64,000 nucleotides of DNA from Mastigias papua (GCA_964019165.1 OZ025271.1:11158759-11222758); one strand, 5' to 3'. Shown: positions 1 through 29,183, numbered from the stretch's first letter. Notes: generated by a model from the letters alone, not told the origin. Translations and numbers: made by a program.

Positions 1-572
1 AGCACTCAATTATGACATTAGTGCTGTTCTTCGGATACCTCTGCTACCCGTTTCCAGAACGGAAAATCGACACATCAACTTTGCTCCTTTTGGGAATAGA
101 GTTCCTGAATGTCTACGATATTCTGGACCTTCTGAAAGATCTGGCGTGCATAAAATACATGCCAGGAAGCTGGATAAACATCCAATATGTATCCATGGGC
201 ATCTCTGCCGTCAGTATCTCCTTCTCTGTCGATACAACAATAATTGCAGATTGCCCAGGCAACGGTGGTCCAGGAGACGGTCAGGCAGAAGATGAGGCAG
301 CAGGAAACGGTAACCTAAAGAACACGTGTCTGCGTATCCTGAAGCTGGTCCTAACAATCATCTTCATGAATATTTCGTTCACAGTACTGAGGATAAGGGT
401 CATGGTAGAGCACGAAGCAATCGATAGCGGCGTGATTATGGCGCTTAAAAACGTTTTACTTGCTATTCTGAACGGCATATATCTGGTAAAACAATTCTTA
501 TCATTGCAAAGAGCCCGACATAAACATAGCGTGCATCCAGCTCGCCATGTTGGAAATCAAAGAGGACCATGA
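1..572 (+). CDS. 3'-terminal exon of a multi-pass membrane protein, probably TMEM26-like (5' partial)
   Basis: The frame is open from the left edge, so the first visible ATG (12-14) is probably internal; the stop is TGA at 570-572. The 186 visible residues show about four hydrophobic stretches (near residues 21-43, 55-74, 106-127 and 140-160, counted from that ATG). A hydrophilic Gly/Glu/Ala-rich loop (about 80-105) lies in the middle, and a basic His/Arg-rich tail follows. The spacing of hydrophobic helices and the Lys-Asn in the last one (MALKNVLLAILNGIYLV) resemble the C-terminal part of transmembrane protein 26, a poorly understood multi-pass protein. That family call rests on recalled resemblance only. 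The coding nature is supported by a long open frame and membrane-protein composition. It could be another multi-pass family. Upstream exons lie outside the window. Confidence 0.55.
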   Translation, partial: HSIMTLVLFFGYLCYPFPERKIDTSTLLLLGIEFLNVYDILDLLKDLACIKYMPGSWINIQYVSMGISAVSISFSVDTTIIADCPGNGGPGDGQAEDEAAGNGNLKNTCLRILKLVLTIIFMNISFTVLRIRVMVEHEAIDSGVIMALKNVLLAILNGIYLVKQFLSLQRARHKHSVHPARHVGNQRGP

Positions 573-1544
573 AGAGGTACTGCCGTTTGGGCTATTAGGT
601 CTTTTGTAGGAACAGTTGGGGGTAAAGTGGGTAACCCGTAGTAAAATAAGTAGATGACCATTTTGCAGAATCAATGGCTTGTTGCCTCTTTTCCTTGCCT
701 AATTTATGCGACATCTTATAGAGAGGTATTATACCAAGTTGTAAAAATGGCACTTTGCTCTTTCATGGCCAAAAGTCAATAATACTGATGCAAATATTCA
801 TCTACCCACTATACCCCGGGTTACCCATCTCACCCCCAGCAGACCCTACTGAACACCAGGGTGCGCAAGGAGCATTTAAGGGCAGCAGGGGGTAGCTGTT
901 CAAAAACGGCACATTTTCAACGATTATCATCAAGCATGAAACAATAAGATAATTTGAATTTGATATAAATCTTTCAAAGTAGCTATTGCACACCCCCCCC
1001 TGTTCTTACAATAAGTCTTTTGGCAACTTTTTCTGATGAAAGAGTTGAGTTTTGAAATAGCATAGAGATAATATTTATAGGCATAAACTATATCTTTAAT
1101 GATTTTACTGCAAGATTTTTACTTTTCATTTGACATTAGGAACAGGACTCTATTGATAACAGTGCATATCGGCACTGATAGATTATCCTGTATAAATATT
1201 CGATTTATTATTATTATTATTACCATTGTACCTACACCTGTTTAGCTAGAAGATTGAAAATATCTAAGAATGGCTGAGTGTTCTTAACAATCCTCACTCT
1301 CTGGCCTATATTTTAAGGTAACGGTAAGAGTGGTCAATAGGCTCTAAACCATGGTAATTTTAAAGGATTTTCCATTGGGCGACAAATTCCCAGGCTATAT
1401 CCAGACTTGACTGGTTTTTAAACAGATCAATTGAGTTGGATTGTAAGAAGCTTAATCTCAGCTCAATATTTCCTGCTTTCAATCCATGATGGTAATACTG
1501 TACTGTTAACTTTCTAGAAAGAGATTTCTGCTACACCATGGTTA

Positions 1545-1827
1545 GGGAGCGGTCATTATTTATGGCTGGGGTGGGGACTGAAGAGAAGGCTTTATTTTCC
1601 CTTAAAAAAGTTTTACCCCACCAATTGCTAAAGTCAAATATTCTCTACCCCACCGAAGGAAAACAATAAAGCAAGTGTGCATTTATGCTTAAATGTGTTA
1701 TATGTTTTTACACTACCCCTGTGGTCAACAATTATTCTTCTACCCCACCTTCCACAGCTTATTTCTTTCAGTTACCCCGCCACTTTATCTTCAGTCCCCA
1801 CCCCGGCCATAAATAATGACTGATCCC
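1545..1827. mobile_element. Harbinger-like MITE (inverted-repeat element)
   Basis: The ends are near-perfect inverted repeats of about 40 bp. The left end reads GGGAGCGGTCATTATTTATG and the reverse complement of the right end reads GGGATCAGTCATTATTTATG. The left flank is TTA; the right flank is ATA followed by GTTA, so the duplication is imperfect. The GGG(G)NCNGTCATT terminus is shared with the elements at 48010-48695 and 49063-49314, which have clean 3-bp flanking repeats. There is no coding capacity. PIF/Harbinger membership is inferred from the TWA target and the GGG terminus. Confidence 0.65.
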
Positions 1828-1833
1828 ATAGTT

Positions 1834-1930
1834 AAGTTGATTTGATTTGATTTGATTTTAAATTCTTTAGGCACGGTAGCCACGTCAATCGAGGGATTGA
1901 TTTACAGTGGGCCGTGCTAATACTTACAAA
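1834..1930 (-). mobile_element. Possible LINE/SINE 3' tail with ATCAA repeats
   Basis: On the minus strand, a short unique segment with balanced base composition ends in three to four repeats of AAATC/ATCAA directly beside the MITE at 1545-1827. Short tandem tails of this kind are typical of CR1/RTE-type retroposons. No protein motif is visible, so this is only a candidate. Confidence 0.25.
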
Positions 1931-2724
1931 AAATAAAATCAATCTAAAAATTTACAGCATCTATTAGAACTAAAAATTAAATGATCTTATTTACAACACT
2001 TCCTACTGTATAAAAAGTAAATTAACTAAAATACCGTAATCCAAAGCAGGCGAGAGAGAACTAGCATACACTGCTGGCGTTCCGGATATGTTTTTTGAAT
2101 GGGACCCATTCCCCGGGTAGTTCCCTTTGCTAATATATTATAGCCCCCCTCATTCTAAGCACTCGGCACATTTTATTTCAATGGGATAGTTTTTGTTGTT
2201 GTAAGACCCCTAGGGAGTAGTCACTTGTCTGTATATTTTTTTGCATGGTGTAATATGCTTTATCTGTAACTGAAGATGATTGTCAAAAGCAATCGATACG
2301 TGTACTGCAAACTCAAATCTATTGTCGTTTTTCTTAAGTTGATTTCTGATTTATTAATGCTGATGAACTTTGGTAAAATTAGAGATAATTATTAGCGATG
2401 ACGATGATGGTAATTTTCCCTAACTATTCCTTCATCCTAGAACAAATATGTTTCAAGCAAATCAATGTAGAATAGATGGGCGTTTACAAAAAAGATTTTA
2501 TAATGAAATTGCGTCTTTAACTTACTTCGTCATCAGACTGTCTGTCCTGTCTTCCTAGGTATAAATGCTCTGCGACCGTAAGATGTGGATTAATGTAGGC
2601 ATCAATCTTCCCATTTAATACAGTACTTTAGTCTGAAATGACAGTTTGACTAGTTTTGGTCAATCCTTTTTAGTATTTGAGCTTGGTATGGCTCTGTACT
2701 GTGGGTAGTTGCTGGCAATTGCTA

Positions 2725-2818
2725 CATGGTTAATTTAACTATGGTTAGCAATGGTTAACTATGGTTAGCAATGGCGAACTATGGTTAACAATGGTTAACT
2801 ATGGTTAAAAATGGTTAA
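2725..2818 (+). repeat. Short tandem repeat of ATGGTTAAC/ATGGTTAGC
   Basis: About eight to ten imperfect copies of a 9-11-bp unit (AATGGTTAACT and variants with AGC, AAA or GCGAAC) run head to tail. Confidence 0.7.
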
Positions 2819-3669
2819 GAAATAGAGTTATCTGCAAGATCTTCTTGCTCACCATCAATATGTTTAGTCAGGGAGTATTTTGTACAGGGAACACGTTTGT
2901 GACGTACGGCATTGTGGCCTCTTCTTTGGGTTGAACAAGTTGTATTTGTGAAGCTTCTTCTTTCGCCATCCCATCAAACCTTTGCAATCCTCTGCCTTCT
3001 GCATCCACAACTTATCCTTTTTCTCAAAAGGACGAAAGTGCTCTTTGACAATTGTGAAACTATTTATAGTATTCTCATGCATTTTCGAAAAATTGTTGAA
3101 TGAAAGTGGCGCACATTGCCGCAATTTATAAACAAGCATGTGTTGATATTAAAACTGCCCCTTGTTCAAACCTGATTTGCGTTTAAACTACGCTGATAGC
3201 AGGTAGCCCAGAGATAACTCGGGGGCAAATTCACCTCAGTTACAGGGTGAGTTTAAAATGTATTGAACCTGGGGCAAACCCAGGTTAATTGTGCTTACAG
3301 TCGTCATTAAACTTGAAGGCTATGAAGTCATAAAAATTCTTGCAACATTTCCTCTGTTTTTAAATCTGAACAAAATTATTCCAAGCTATATTCTATTGAA
3401 GACATTTCTAGTGCTCCCATTCATTTTGTGGATTAGACCCTAGGCCTCAAGAATCCCTCGTTGCGCTCCTAGTCGGGACAGGGTCTGTATTAACAAACCT
3501 TCGACGACCACACCGTGCTATGATAAACCCTTGGCATCTCCTGTAAAACGTAGGTTGGTGACCATATAACTTCTCCTCTATAACTCTGTTGTACCACTTT
3601 ACTCTGAGAAGTAGGTTATACGTTGAAGAAATAAGACAAACTTCACCGATCACAACAGAATACAACGGA

Positions 3670-3869
3670 ACACAGCACAACACAACACAACACAACACAA
3701 CACAACACAACACAGCACAACACAAAACAGCATAGCACAGCACAACACAACACAACACAAAACAGCACAACACAACACAGCACAGCATAGCATAGCACAG
3801 CACAACACAACACAACACCACACAATACAACACAACACCACACAACACCACACAACACAACACAACACA
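3670..3869. repeat. (CACAA)n imperfect pentanucleotide microsatellite
   Basis: About 200 bp of CACAA with scattered CACAG, CATAG and CACCA variants. Because 5 is not a multiple of 3, all frames stay open and produce Cys/Val/Leu-rich open frames on the minus strand that are not genes. Confidence 0.9.
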
Positions 3870-5011
3870 ATAAAACAATCGTATTCCCATTTCATAAAAC
3901 ACAACGTTATAGCTTATTTCCTTTCAATACTTGACCATTCCAAGCACAATGAGATACTATTGATCTTCGTATGGGGTTATGCCACTTACAGCACGGGAGT
4001 GGTCGAAAGGATTTTAAATTGTTACTTATCACTGTCCCACAGCCACACCTTATGACTGTCCAAAATTGCACTTTCTTTTGTCTGATGCCACGCTACAAAG
4101 TGCTAAATATTAATACGCTCATTTTAATGTCAAATAATGTCAAACAAGATAGAGAAGTTTCAGATTCAACCCCATTGAACACTGGACACATTTCTAAGTT
4201 TCCTAGACCACAATCTCATTTTCTAAGACCATAACGTGTGGTCAAGACCAAATGTGTAACGACAAACTAGGTCCTGGGGGTCTAAATCCCTACCTTTCTC
4301 CTCAAAAATGTAAAAGTTCCTTTTCCTTGGAGGATTTTGACACTGTGTATTGTATTCTTGTTAAGTAGATCTGCTCAAAATCCTTATTACTCTGGAAAAT
4401 GATGAAATCCTGAGAATTCCCAGCCAAGTTAATTGTTTCTAAACCTGAAAAATATAATTTCAAGAAACACCCTCCTTAGAAAGTGTTTAAGTGTCCCCTG
4501 TTTGTTTATAAGACTCACTGTCAAGAATTCCAACTTGTGTGCCTAAAGACCACTTTAAAAATAGGCACTGACTCAGAGGCAGTATACTGTCGAAAACTGT
4601 GTCAGACTAAAAAATATTGTATTCTTTTCTCTTGCGTATCCAAGTAGCTAGACATCTGTAGTTTACTCACGCGAAGTATGCAGCTGTATGTTTCGTTGGA
4701 ATAAGTTATTGCAGAGTGATCAGGGACTCCTTGCGTCGAATCCTGTGCTCCGGTGCTCCCATATGCCGACCATATCTACAAGACTGGTTACCATTGAATC
4801 AGTGGCTTGACTGACACATGTTGAGGTAAGCGCAACTCGTAATGGTTCCGCGCTTTTCAGGCCCCAAGATGGCCCCTCAGAAGTTTCCAAGGGATGGGCT
4901 TTGTATTTATTCGTGTAGAAAGACATTTAGAAGGCCGATATCCCCCAGTTCACAGGCTACGTATTGCTTACTTCCCCCTTTTCTGATAAAGTCCTTATTC
5001 GTTATTTTATT

Positions 5012-5130
5012 AATAATAATATATTAATATATATTATAATATATTAATATATATATTATAATATATGTTGATATATAAAATAATATATTAATATATATTA
5101 TATATTATATATTATAATAATATAATATTT
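5012..5130. repeat. AT-rich ATATTA/TAATAT low-complexity block
   Basis: About 120 bp almost purely of A and T, with repeated ATATATTATAATATATTA segments that are partly self-complementary. Confidence 0.8.
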
Positions 5131-5548
5131 TGTTAAATTTGGGCAAAATCCAAAAGCGTGAAGAGTATTGCAATCATAAAAAAGGTTATGAATATTCCAG
5201 TGAGGTGCATGTACTATGTATTTAGTAGAAGAAACAAGGTGTGGACAAACTCCAAACTATTAAGCTTTTAATTGAATTTCTCTTGTTTTTTCTTCTTTTT
5301 TTCAACCGTATTTGAATTGCCTATTTCTCTTCAGTATATATTCGTCCTGTTATTGTATGTTACTTTAGTACTATTGTACTATTTTTTCTATTCAGACATG
5401 CCAATTATACATTGCCTGTTAATTAGTGAGATGTATAATAGTAAGTTTTAAATTGTTGACGAATGAAATGAAGTTTTAAAAAAATAAGGTAAGAATTAAT
5501 GAAGTTTTAAAAAATTAGGGTAAGAATTTCCACGAAGAAAACACGTCG

Positions 5549-5610
5549 AGATGATGATAAAGATGATGATGATAATGATGATGGTGATGATGACGATGGT
5601 GATGCTGATG

Positions 5611-5642
<32 letters not shown>

Positions 5643-5795
5643 GATGATGATGATAATAAAAATGACGATGATAATAATGATGAAAATGACGATGAAAATG
5701 ATGTTGCTGATGATGATGGTGGTGATGATGATAATGATGATGATAATAATGAAAATGATGATAATGATTATAATGATGATGATGACGACGATGAT
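5549..5795. repeat. (GAT)n triplet microsatellite
   Basis: About 245 bp of GAT repeats with AAT, GGT and GAC interruptions. The Met-rich plus-strand frame and Ile-rich minus-strand frame across it follow from the triplet and are not supported as genes. Confidence 0.9.
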
Positions 5796-6435
5796 TCTTT
5801 GTTGGTGCACATCAAGTTTATGTGATGTTATACACGTCAATAGCCAAGCGTACGCCTTGTAAGCATTGCGCAAACGCCAACGGGTGGAACACGGTGGAAC
5901 ATATAGCAAATATGCCATACGTAAACATTGTGTACAATTGACCAATGTGCACATTGAGCTTTGTGACATAGTGAGAAACGTCCACGAGTGAACATGTTGA
6001 ACATTAAGCAAACATTCATGCGCAAATATTGTGAATATTGACCAACGTGTACAGCTTAAGCTCTTTGTTAATATTGAGCACAGGCACACATGTGAACACT
6101 GATAATGGCGAAATTACTCCAGTCTAGCTTGACCGAATATTTTTGATACGCAAACTTGAGTAATAGTGATGTGCCTTGACTTCAGCCAAAATATTCCACC
6201 GACTGCACTTCTTTCTACAGTATAAAGCCCCAGGCCTAGTCCTTTATTTGTTTTGGACCTTTTTTACCCACATTGCAGCACCTTAACAGTTCTTTAAGTT
6301 TGTCTGTATGTCAGCACTATATTCAAATCGCAGGTAATATGTGTTAAGACAGGATACTATAGACGTATCAAGTTTTGATGCAATCCCCGCTATTAAACAC
6401 TACTTCATTCGCAGATTTGGATTAGGTATATTCGT

Positions 6436-6661
6436 TTGACTGCAATGCTGTGTTGACTGCAATGCTGTGTTGATGACTGCAATGCTGTGTTGATGACTGC
6501 AATGCTGTGTTGAGTGCAATGCTGTGTTGACTGCAATGCTATGTTGATGACTGCAATGCTGTGTTGACTGCAATGCTGTGTTGACTATAATGCAGTGTTG
6601 ACTGCAATGCTGTATTGACTGCAATGCTGTATTGACTGCAATGCTGTGTTGACTGCAATGA
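6436..6661. repeat. 17/20-bp minisatellite TGCAATGCTGTGTTGAC
   Basis: Twelve head-to-tail units plus a partial one. Units are 17 bp (TGCAATGCTGTGTTGAC) or 20 bp (with an extra GAT before GAC), differing by single bases. It lies about 480 bp before the start codon of the G-alpha gene. The minus-strand open frame of His/Ser/Gln repeats across it is a by-product. Confidence 0.9.
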
Positions 6662-7138
6662 ATGGAACTGGCTTTATAGTTCTCGATTGTTAGCAGAAAT
6701 AAAAACAGTCGGAATTGAAAGGTTCTTGTTTTGGCTTTCAACTTGTAAATCCCTTATAAAGTAGGCTACCTACAAAAAAGCCCGTATTGAAGAGGAAATC
6801 ACAGATGCAATCAAAGGATTGCACTTGCAGAAGGGAGGTTCCTGTTTGACGCTGCGAAGGCGTTCCGAGTCTAGGCCCATTCCCCCCTCCTAGTCGAATG
6901 GTTTCGCAGGCTTTCTTCTCTTGTTGGCTCGTGCAAAACTCTCCATGTTTCTTGACTACGCCCTGAGAATAAGTTACATGAAAGTTAACCTGAAAACTTG
7001 GTAACAAACGCCGATGAAGGAAGAGGGGTGCAAATGTAAGTTGTAGAGCTGTTCAGCTTGATGCACGGCGAACTTCTGACTTATTATTTCATGTTTAACG
7101 TGCTTAACGGTAGCTGCTAATTTTCTGGAGCGGTCAAA

Positions 7139-22997
<15,859 letters not shown>

Positions 22998-24075
22998 AAA
23001 TATATTTGATTCCTATACGCCAGCAATCTTCTGACCAAGTTTTATCATTACAGAGGTCTACTATTCTCTGTACTAAACGAGACAGATGTCACTTGATTTT
23101 GAGCAAGATATTGCCACCTCTCGTCTTTGTAGATGTCACCGATGGCCTATGACACTTGGGCCTTGAACTGGTGATGAACTGTTGATTCGGCATGCTTTAA
23201 GCCTGATTCCGGGCAGTTGATAGATGAAGCATTTTTATCTTGGCCACACCGTGTATGCTTGTTTTATTGGTTGAACTTTAACCTTTATAAGATGCAGTAA
23301 TCTGAGAAGGCCAACTGGAGATTTAGTGTTGACTTGAATGGCTGATTATTAGGAACTATTTTTTTCAAAGGGTGAAAGTTCATTTATTTTAGGGGCTGAA
23401 CACGAATTTGCGGTTTAAAGGCAAAGGCTGATAGTCTAGGGCTTTATTTGTACACCCTTAAAATTGATTACAGTTACTGGAAGATCTCCCTATTTTGAGG
23501 AAAAACCAAGAGAAACCCGAGGTTTCTTCACGGTTGACCCCCTACTATGCGTTAACTGCTTACTTGAATTGAAATCCCTGTTGATCTCGTTTTAGTATAA
23601 GAGGGGATTCTCTGCCTTTGGAAAGTCGGTAATTACTGCACAGTTTTATTTGTACAGTTCTACTGGCCTGTGCAACAGGCCCATAAATCCTATGACCCAA
23701 TGCCCTATGGCATTTGAGCATTGCTCTTTAACCTTTGCCTTTAAATTGTTATGTCACCACGAAGACTCTCAGTTGTTTTATTTAAGGCTTTGGAAATGTG
23801 TTGGGTTATTAGTATGTGTATGACTTTTAGCGTATGCATAGATTGGTGTTAATCTTTGTTGATCCTATAGTTAATGATAGATATTCGCTTTTTCAATTGA
23901 CATTCAAGTCGATACGATAGTCGACTCACTGGAATTTCGGACCGTCCCATTATTGAACACGGTACCGTTCGGTACACAGAATTACGGATGCACAGATTAT
24001 CATGAAGTTCGCACGATTATATTTGTAAATAGAACATGCACTCCCCCTATTCCAACCTTAGCGTTAAATCTGGCA

Positions 24076-24284
<209 letters not shown>

Positions 24285-24886
24285 TTTCCTCGACAATCTT
24301 AGGAAAATCCTATGTTCTCTGCATTTGCCAGGAGTTGTAGGCTCTTTCTGGTTTGTTTTCACGCTTACCAAATAGGATACTTTACCGCCTATGTGATCAG
24401 TTTACGCACTTTGCCACTTGGCTAGGTCAAACCATTGCTCCTGAATTTGTTACGTTTTGGAAATGTATCGATTTTCCACATAAAAGCACTGACATGCTTT
24501 GGTAGTGGTATAGCCAAAGCACCCATTCTGTGACTTGTGCGGTTACGGGTCAAGGGATTGAAATTCGGTACAGTTTTTCCGTTATTGGTCCAATAGTTCT
24601 CCAATGCGTTAAACCAGAATCAACCCAGCACTATGCAAGTTGGTACACTCTAGCCCCCCCTGAAAATCCCCCTCCCAGTGCTCATTGTGGTTAGCTAGTA
24701 AATACCCACCGCTTTCCCTTAATCGTTCAAAATCACTGCATATACCCCCTGCAGAAAAGTGACAATTGTTCTGTAATAGTCGGTTGATTTGCACAGCATA
24801 TTCGAATCTCCGGGGCCAGTCTATCTCAAATTTTATTGGAACTTAGATTACATGTATTATTGCAGGTCTGGAATGGTACGACACTC

Positions 24887-25023
24887 AGAACTGACATGAC
24901 ACTTAAAACAGATATGACACAGAACTGACATGACAATTGGGACTGACATGATACTCGGAACTGACATGACACTGGGGGCTGACGCGACACTCGTATCTGA
25001 CATGACACCTAGGGCTGACATGA
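24887..25023. repeat. ~18-bp tandem repeat CTGACATGACACT
   Basis: Seven or so diverged copies of a unit built on ACTGACATGACACTCGGA, with one or two truncated copies. Confidence 0.75.
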
Positions 25024-28000
25024 CCTGTCTCATATTTCTTTCTTTTGTATGATGATTTTGGTAAACTTCAATCAGGGACGTGTATTGTTGATACTTTAAT
25101 TTTGGAAATTCATTAACTTATAGTAATTATGATGACGTAATTGGCATCACCTAGAAATCAACGCGCCAATGATCAATCCGTTGCCAATTCTCTTTCGTAA
25201 TCCAGTACGCACACAACTTGGGACATATGAGATCGTTGGTTCATGCCCTACAATTCCTGAGCTGGCTGTTACGCATGTACTTCGGTTTGAGCACCTGAGC
25301 CCCAGAAAAATCTCCTTCCTCAGAAGTACGTGGCCATACCCTGACCATATCTCATTGATTTCCGTGGGGCAGAGGGACACATGGAATATGATGCTTCTGC
25401 GCAGTGCTTGTGTTGCACACCATGTACGTAAATATTACCTGCCATCGTTTCTAACGAACTTCCTCCCTCATTGGCCTACATTGCCTTATCTCAAGGGGTA
25501 TCAGTCGGGCGAAGTTGGTAGCCTTCTCACTCTCTATCGGTGCCAAGGATGGGTATCTACCAGTGGGACACTTTGGAGATGAAGGAGTTCGAGGGGTCGC
25601 CATCTAGCAATTTTGAAGACGATGACTCGTGGTGCGTGGTCGCTAAACTGTCTCCCCATAGCTTCGTCCTAAGGCCTCGTTCATATAGTGGTCCCCTCCC
25701 CGATTTAGCAGCAAAGTATTGCCCATTTGTATTTCAAATACGCTGTGAATGCCTTTGCCGCCCTCATAAATATACCCCGCTCGTTTCATCACCCTGCTGA
25801 GCTGTATAGTAGAAAGATCGTGTACCAGTTGCATGATATGCAATTGGTGATTACGTAACACTAGAGCCAAACCCCTTCCATAGCGATCACTGGTAAATTC
25901 AATTAGCCTCATGTTTGTAATGTGATCTTGTATGATGTGTCATTTTTGTTCGCTTCGCAGTTTTTCCTTCAAAGATTTTGCACCCACCACCGAATATGAA
26001 ATGATTTTACTGTGAACACCTGTAGCATCAGGACAATTAGGGTTAGATGTGTCTTTTTGATTAATGCTTGCAGAACTTTGCGAACTTGTTTCAACGTTCC
26101 ATTTATGAACTAACAACTTACACGTACTGATCTGAAGGTAGACTTCAGTGAAAAGTCATATGGGGTATAGCTGTGTCATGGTTCTTACTTACTTACCATA
26201 ACACGCTCTTAGTATGAAGTTCTCGCCAAGAAAGTCATATTGTGTATTATGTGAAACTACATAAGTTGTATCTCTGTTGCCCCTGTGCCCTTCTCCTACG
26301 CAGGCACCCCTGGACAATCTGGCCCATTTGAAAGTTTACTGGTTCCGACCACCGAGGTATATGTTGCCAAAGGCCACGTGTCGCCACCACCTTCATATTT
26401 TGTTGAAAAACCAGGGGGACTACAAACCAGATCAATGTATTTCATTTAACCAACATACACCCCACGTAACCTATTTCTACTATTAGAAGAGCAATATTTC
26501 CATAGCTCATACGGGGCGGAAATCTCTGATGGGGGAAAGGGGGCGGTGGTACCGTACATACTGACTAGCTGTACCTCGACATCTCTGTTCATGATATCGT
26601 CTCGCTGCGAAGCAACTCAGGCGTTTGTAAGAGCCTCGTGTTGGAGCAGGAACTTGAGACTTGTTATAGGATTCGTGAAATGTTACGTGTTAGCAGATAG
26701 GCCGGTCACGCTGTAATGCCGATGTATGCATTGTGTAATTAAAATAGACGAAACACTTAATTTCCTTGCTGTAGAATTTTTGAATTTCTTGATATATAAA
26801 TATATATATATAAAATATGCGCAACAAGGTAGCAATTTGAGATGTGTATCTTTTGTGCTCGTCTGAAAATCTGTGTTTACTCGAACATGTGCATGCTTCC
26901 TTGAACACGTGTATACTTCCTTGTAAATTCTTGTGCTTGTGTCGAAATCTTTGTGTTTGCCGGAAAGTTTAGTGATTATCTTAAATTTATATACCTGAAA
27001 ATCGCTGTGGTGTTTTTGAAAAATTTTGCGTCAACCAGGGAATCTTTGTTTGCTGAAAATCTGCCTGCTTTGGAAATTTTTGCTTATCTGAAGTTCGCTC
27101 TGTTTCCCGCAGAGTTTTTCTCTCTCTAGGACTTGTTATGCTTAGAACACCTGAGAATCATTCTGTTTCCCGACAACTGTTGTGTTTTCCTATAGAAATC
27201 TCCTTGCTAAACTGTTTTTGCGAAAATTCGTTGAGTAAGTAGTCCGTTGAACTGCTTCTCTGATTATTAATTTCATACGAAGTAAAATTATTTTACTTTT
27301 CTAAATAGCAAGGCACCTCAAAGGAAATTTACTAAAAGGCCGTTCAATCTTATGTTCAGTCCACTAACGGACTGACATCTGACCATATTTGTATTCACAG
27401 AAAATAAAATGGCCCAAGCTATTGAACCAAGAACCGTAAATTTGATTTTTTTTGCTACTGTGCTAGGAAGAGGACCCACTGGGTCAATGGCCCCCATTAG
27501 TGACAATGTTAAATCATACCCTGACAGATAGCCAACAATAAGTTTCCTTGTTCTCAAATGTCCTGTTTCCCTCTTACATTCCTGACTTGTTATTTACGTC
27601 TTTCCTTCCTTCTTTCTTTCTTTCTCTTTCAGTATTTAGCATTGTTTATTCGCTTTTTCGTGGTTTATTCATTTGCTTGCCCCCCCCCCTTAGCTTATTT
27701 AATTGAAATGGTTCATACCGATGATGGGTCATGGAAAACTTCCGAGACATCTATGTCATAACTGGATTATCTAATGCCCCAAATGGATGTCGTAATTGAC
27801 GAGCGTTCATTAGAAGTTGTTTTTTGTTTTTTTTGATGCTCTACTTAAAGTTGGTCCAGTATTTACAGTATAGTTTAGTAGTAAAGTTATACCAGCAATA
27901 TTTACAGTATAGTTTAGTTGTTACCAAATGAGCTAAGTAATGCCTAATAAGATCTAAAATCTAAAATTAACTAGGATGAAGAATGTAAATGTAAATAAAA

Positions 28001-28236
28001 AATCCTTTAATATAACATAAGACTGTTACTTTATTAATATTAACGAATATGAATAGGGTGAGTAAACTAATACATATCAATCTATTAAGAAGATAGGTAA
28101 TGAACTACATAAGTTACACATTAGACATTTTAGAAGACGGACAAACATTCATACCCATACCAAAGTAGGCGGCCCTTGCCTGCGACTTCGCTGAAATGCA
28201 ATGAGAAAAGGTATTGGGGTTGGCATTAGTCTAGAA

Positions 28237-28502
28237 TGGGCCAGTGGCCAAGTGGTTAGAGCGCTTGACTGCTGAGCAAAACATCGATGGTTCGAGCCGA
28301 AACCTCGGATCATAGTTGGGATGCTCGCTCACTGTCCACCCAACAGCAAATGGGTGCCTGGTGGCAACACTGGGGAAGTTAAAGGCGGCGAGGAAAGGAA
28401 CTGGCCACCCTACCTCACTATGCCGGCGGCTCAGGATAAGTGTCCCTCTAACGGGCACTCCCCCAACATACGGAATCGTACATGGGACTCACCTTTACCT
28501 TT
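28237..28502 (+). mobile_element. tRNA-derived SINE with 12-bp target-site duplication
   Basis: The 5' part is tRNA-like, with an RNA polymerase III box A (TGGCCAAGTGG, 28245-28255) and box B (GGTTCGAGCC, 28289-28298) spaced as in a tRNA. A non-tRNA body with GGCGGCGAGGAAAGGAAC and CTAACGGGCACTCC and an A/T-rich CCTTTACCTTTATT tail follow. ATTAGTCTAGAA occurs exactly at both ends (28225-28236, 28503-28514), so target-primed insertion is clear. The body looks like a conserved central domain of the kind shared among widely spread animal SINE groups, but the group was not identified. Open frames of 60-75 codons across it are not genes. Confidence 0.9.
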
Positions 28503-29183
28503 ATTAGTCTAGAAAAGAACAATGAACATTCTGTTTACAGCCATCTAGTGATACTGCCTGTAGATGATGTAGCATATAATAGCTACAAGGAAATTATGGA
28601 ATCCGTTCTTTATCAATTAAAATTTGCAATGATATCAAACTTACAATGAAATTTTCTCGCCAATATAATGTAATTTAGCCTAGGTTTGATGTATATTGAG
28701 TGCACAATCTGCAGGGGCAAGGAATCTCAATCTGCTTTAGTTGGTTTTTGAAGGTTTCTAGCCTGTTTGAATATCTTACTTCTTCAGGTAAATTGTTCCA
28801 AATTTGACTACATCTTGAAGCTACTGCTTCACTACCATATAATACTATGTTTGGTTTCTTAGTGGAAAATTGTTCAGTTCTAAGGGTATAGGAAGATTCA
28901 TGAAATCTGACAAAATCATTCATAAAAACTGGATTTTGGTTGATCTTTGTTTTATGCATTTCGATGGCTAATCTTTTCAGGCTTTGTTTATATAGTATAG
29001 TGAAGAATTATTATCTTTAGCAAGTATACCTTCAAAAGATGAATCACAGTCATTATTATTCATTTTTCTAATACAAAACATCCAGACAACGGGACAACAA
29101 TTAATGTAGGCAGTGATAAGTGATTTCATTAACAGTTTTCTCTTGTCCGAATCTGAATAAGAGGCTATTCTGACAGGGGCACT

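Larger units (their letters stand above)
573..7138. other. Intergenic region between the membrane-protein gene and the G-alpha gene
   Basis: No exon-like open frame with recognisable protein content was found. The stretch holds the separately listed Harbinger-like MITE, GGTTA-type repeats, (CACAA)n array, AT-rich block, GAT-triplet array and 17/20-bp minisatellite. The last few hundred bases before 7139 should hold the promoter and 5' UTR of the G-alpha gene, but no core element could be assigned by eye. Confidence 0.6.

Noticed and set aside
3447..3904. Cys/Val/Leu-rich minus-strand frames up to 151 codons
   Set aside because: They span the CACAA array and exist in several frames at once.
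5496..6089. Poly-Ile minus-strand frame and poly-Met plus-strand frame
   Set aside because: Shadow of the GAT triplet array; no domain and no splice signals.
6400..6741. Minus-strand His/Ser/Gln repeat protein of 113 codons
   Set aside because: Translation of a 17/20-bp minisatellite.
25169..25582. 137-codon open frame in a GC-richer island
   Set aside because: No recognisable motif, overlapping frames on both strands, and no convincing acceptor/donor pair. It is left as intergenic, though a transcript would reopen the question.
28237..28310. A functional tRNA gene
   Set aside because: Boxes A and B are present but the cloverleaf 3' half is missing and a SINE body and target-site duplications follow, so it is a retroposon.
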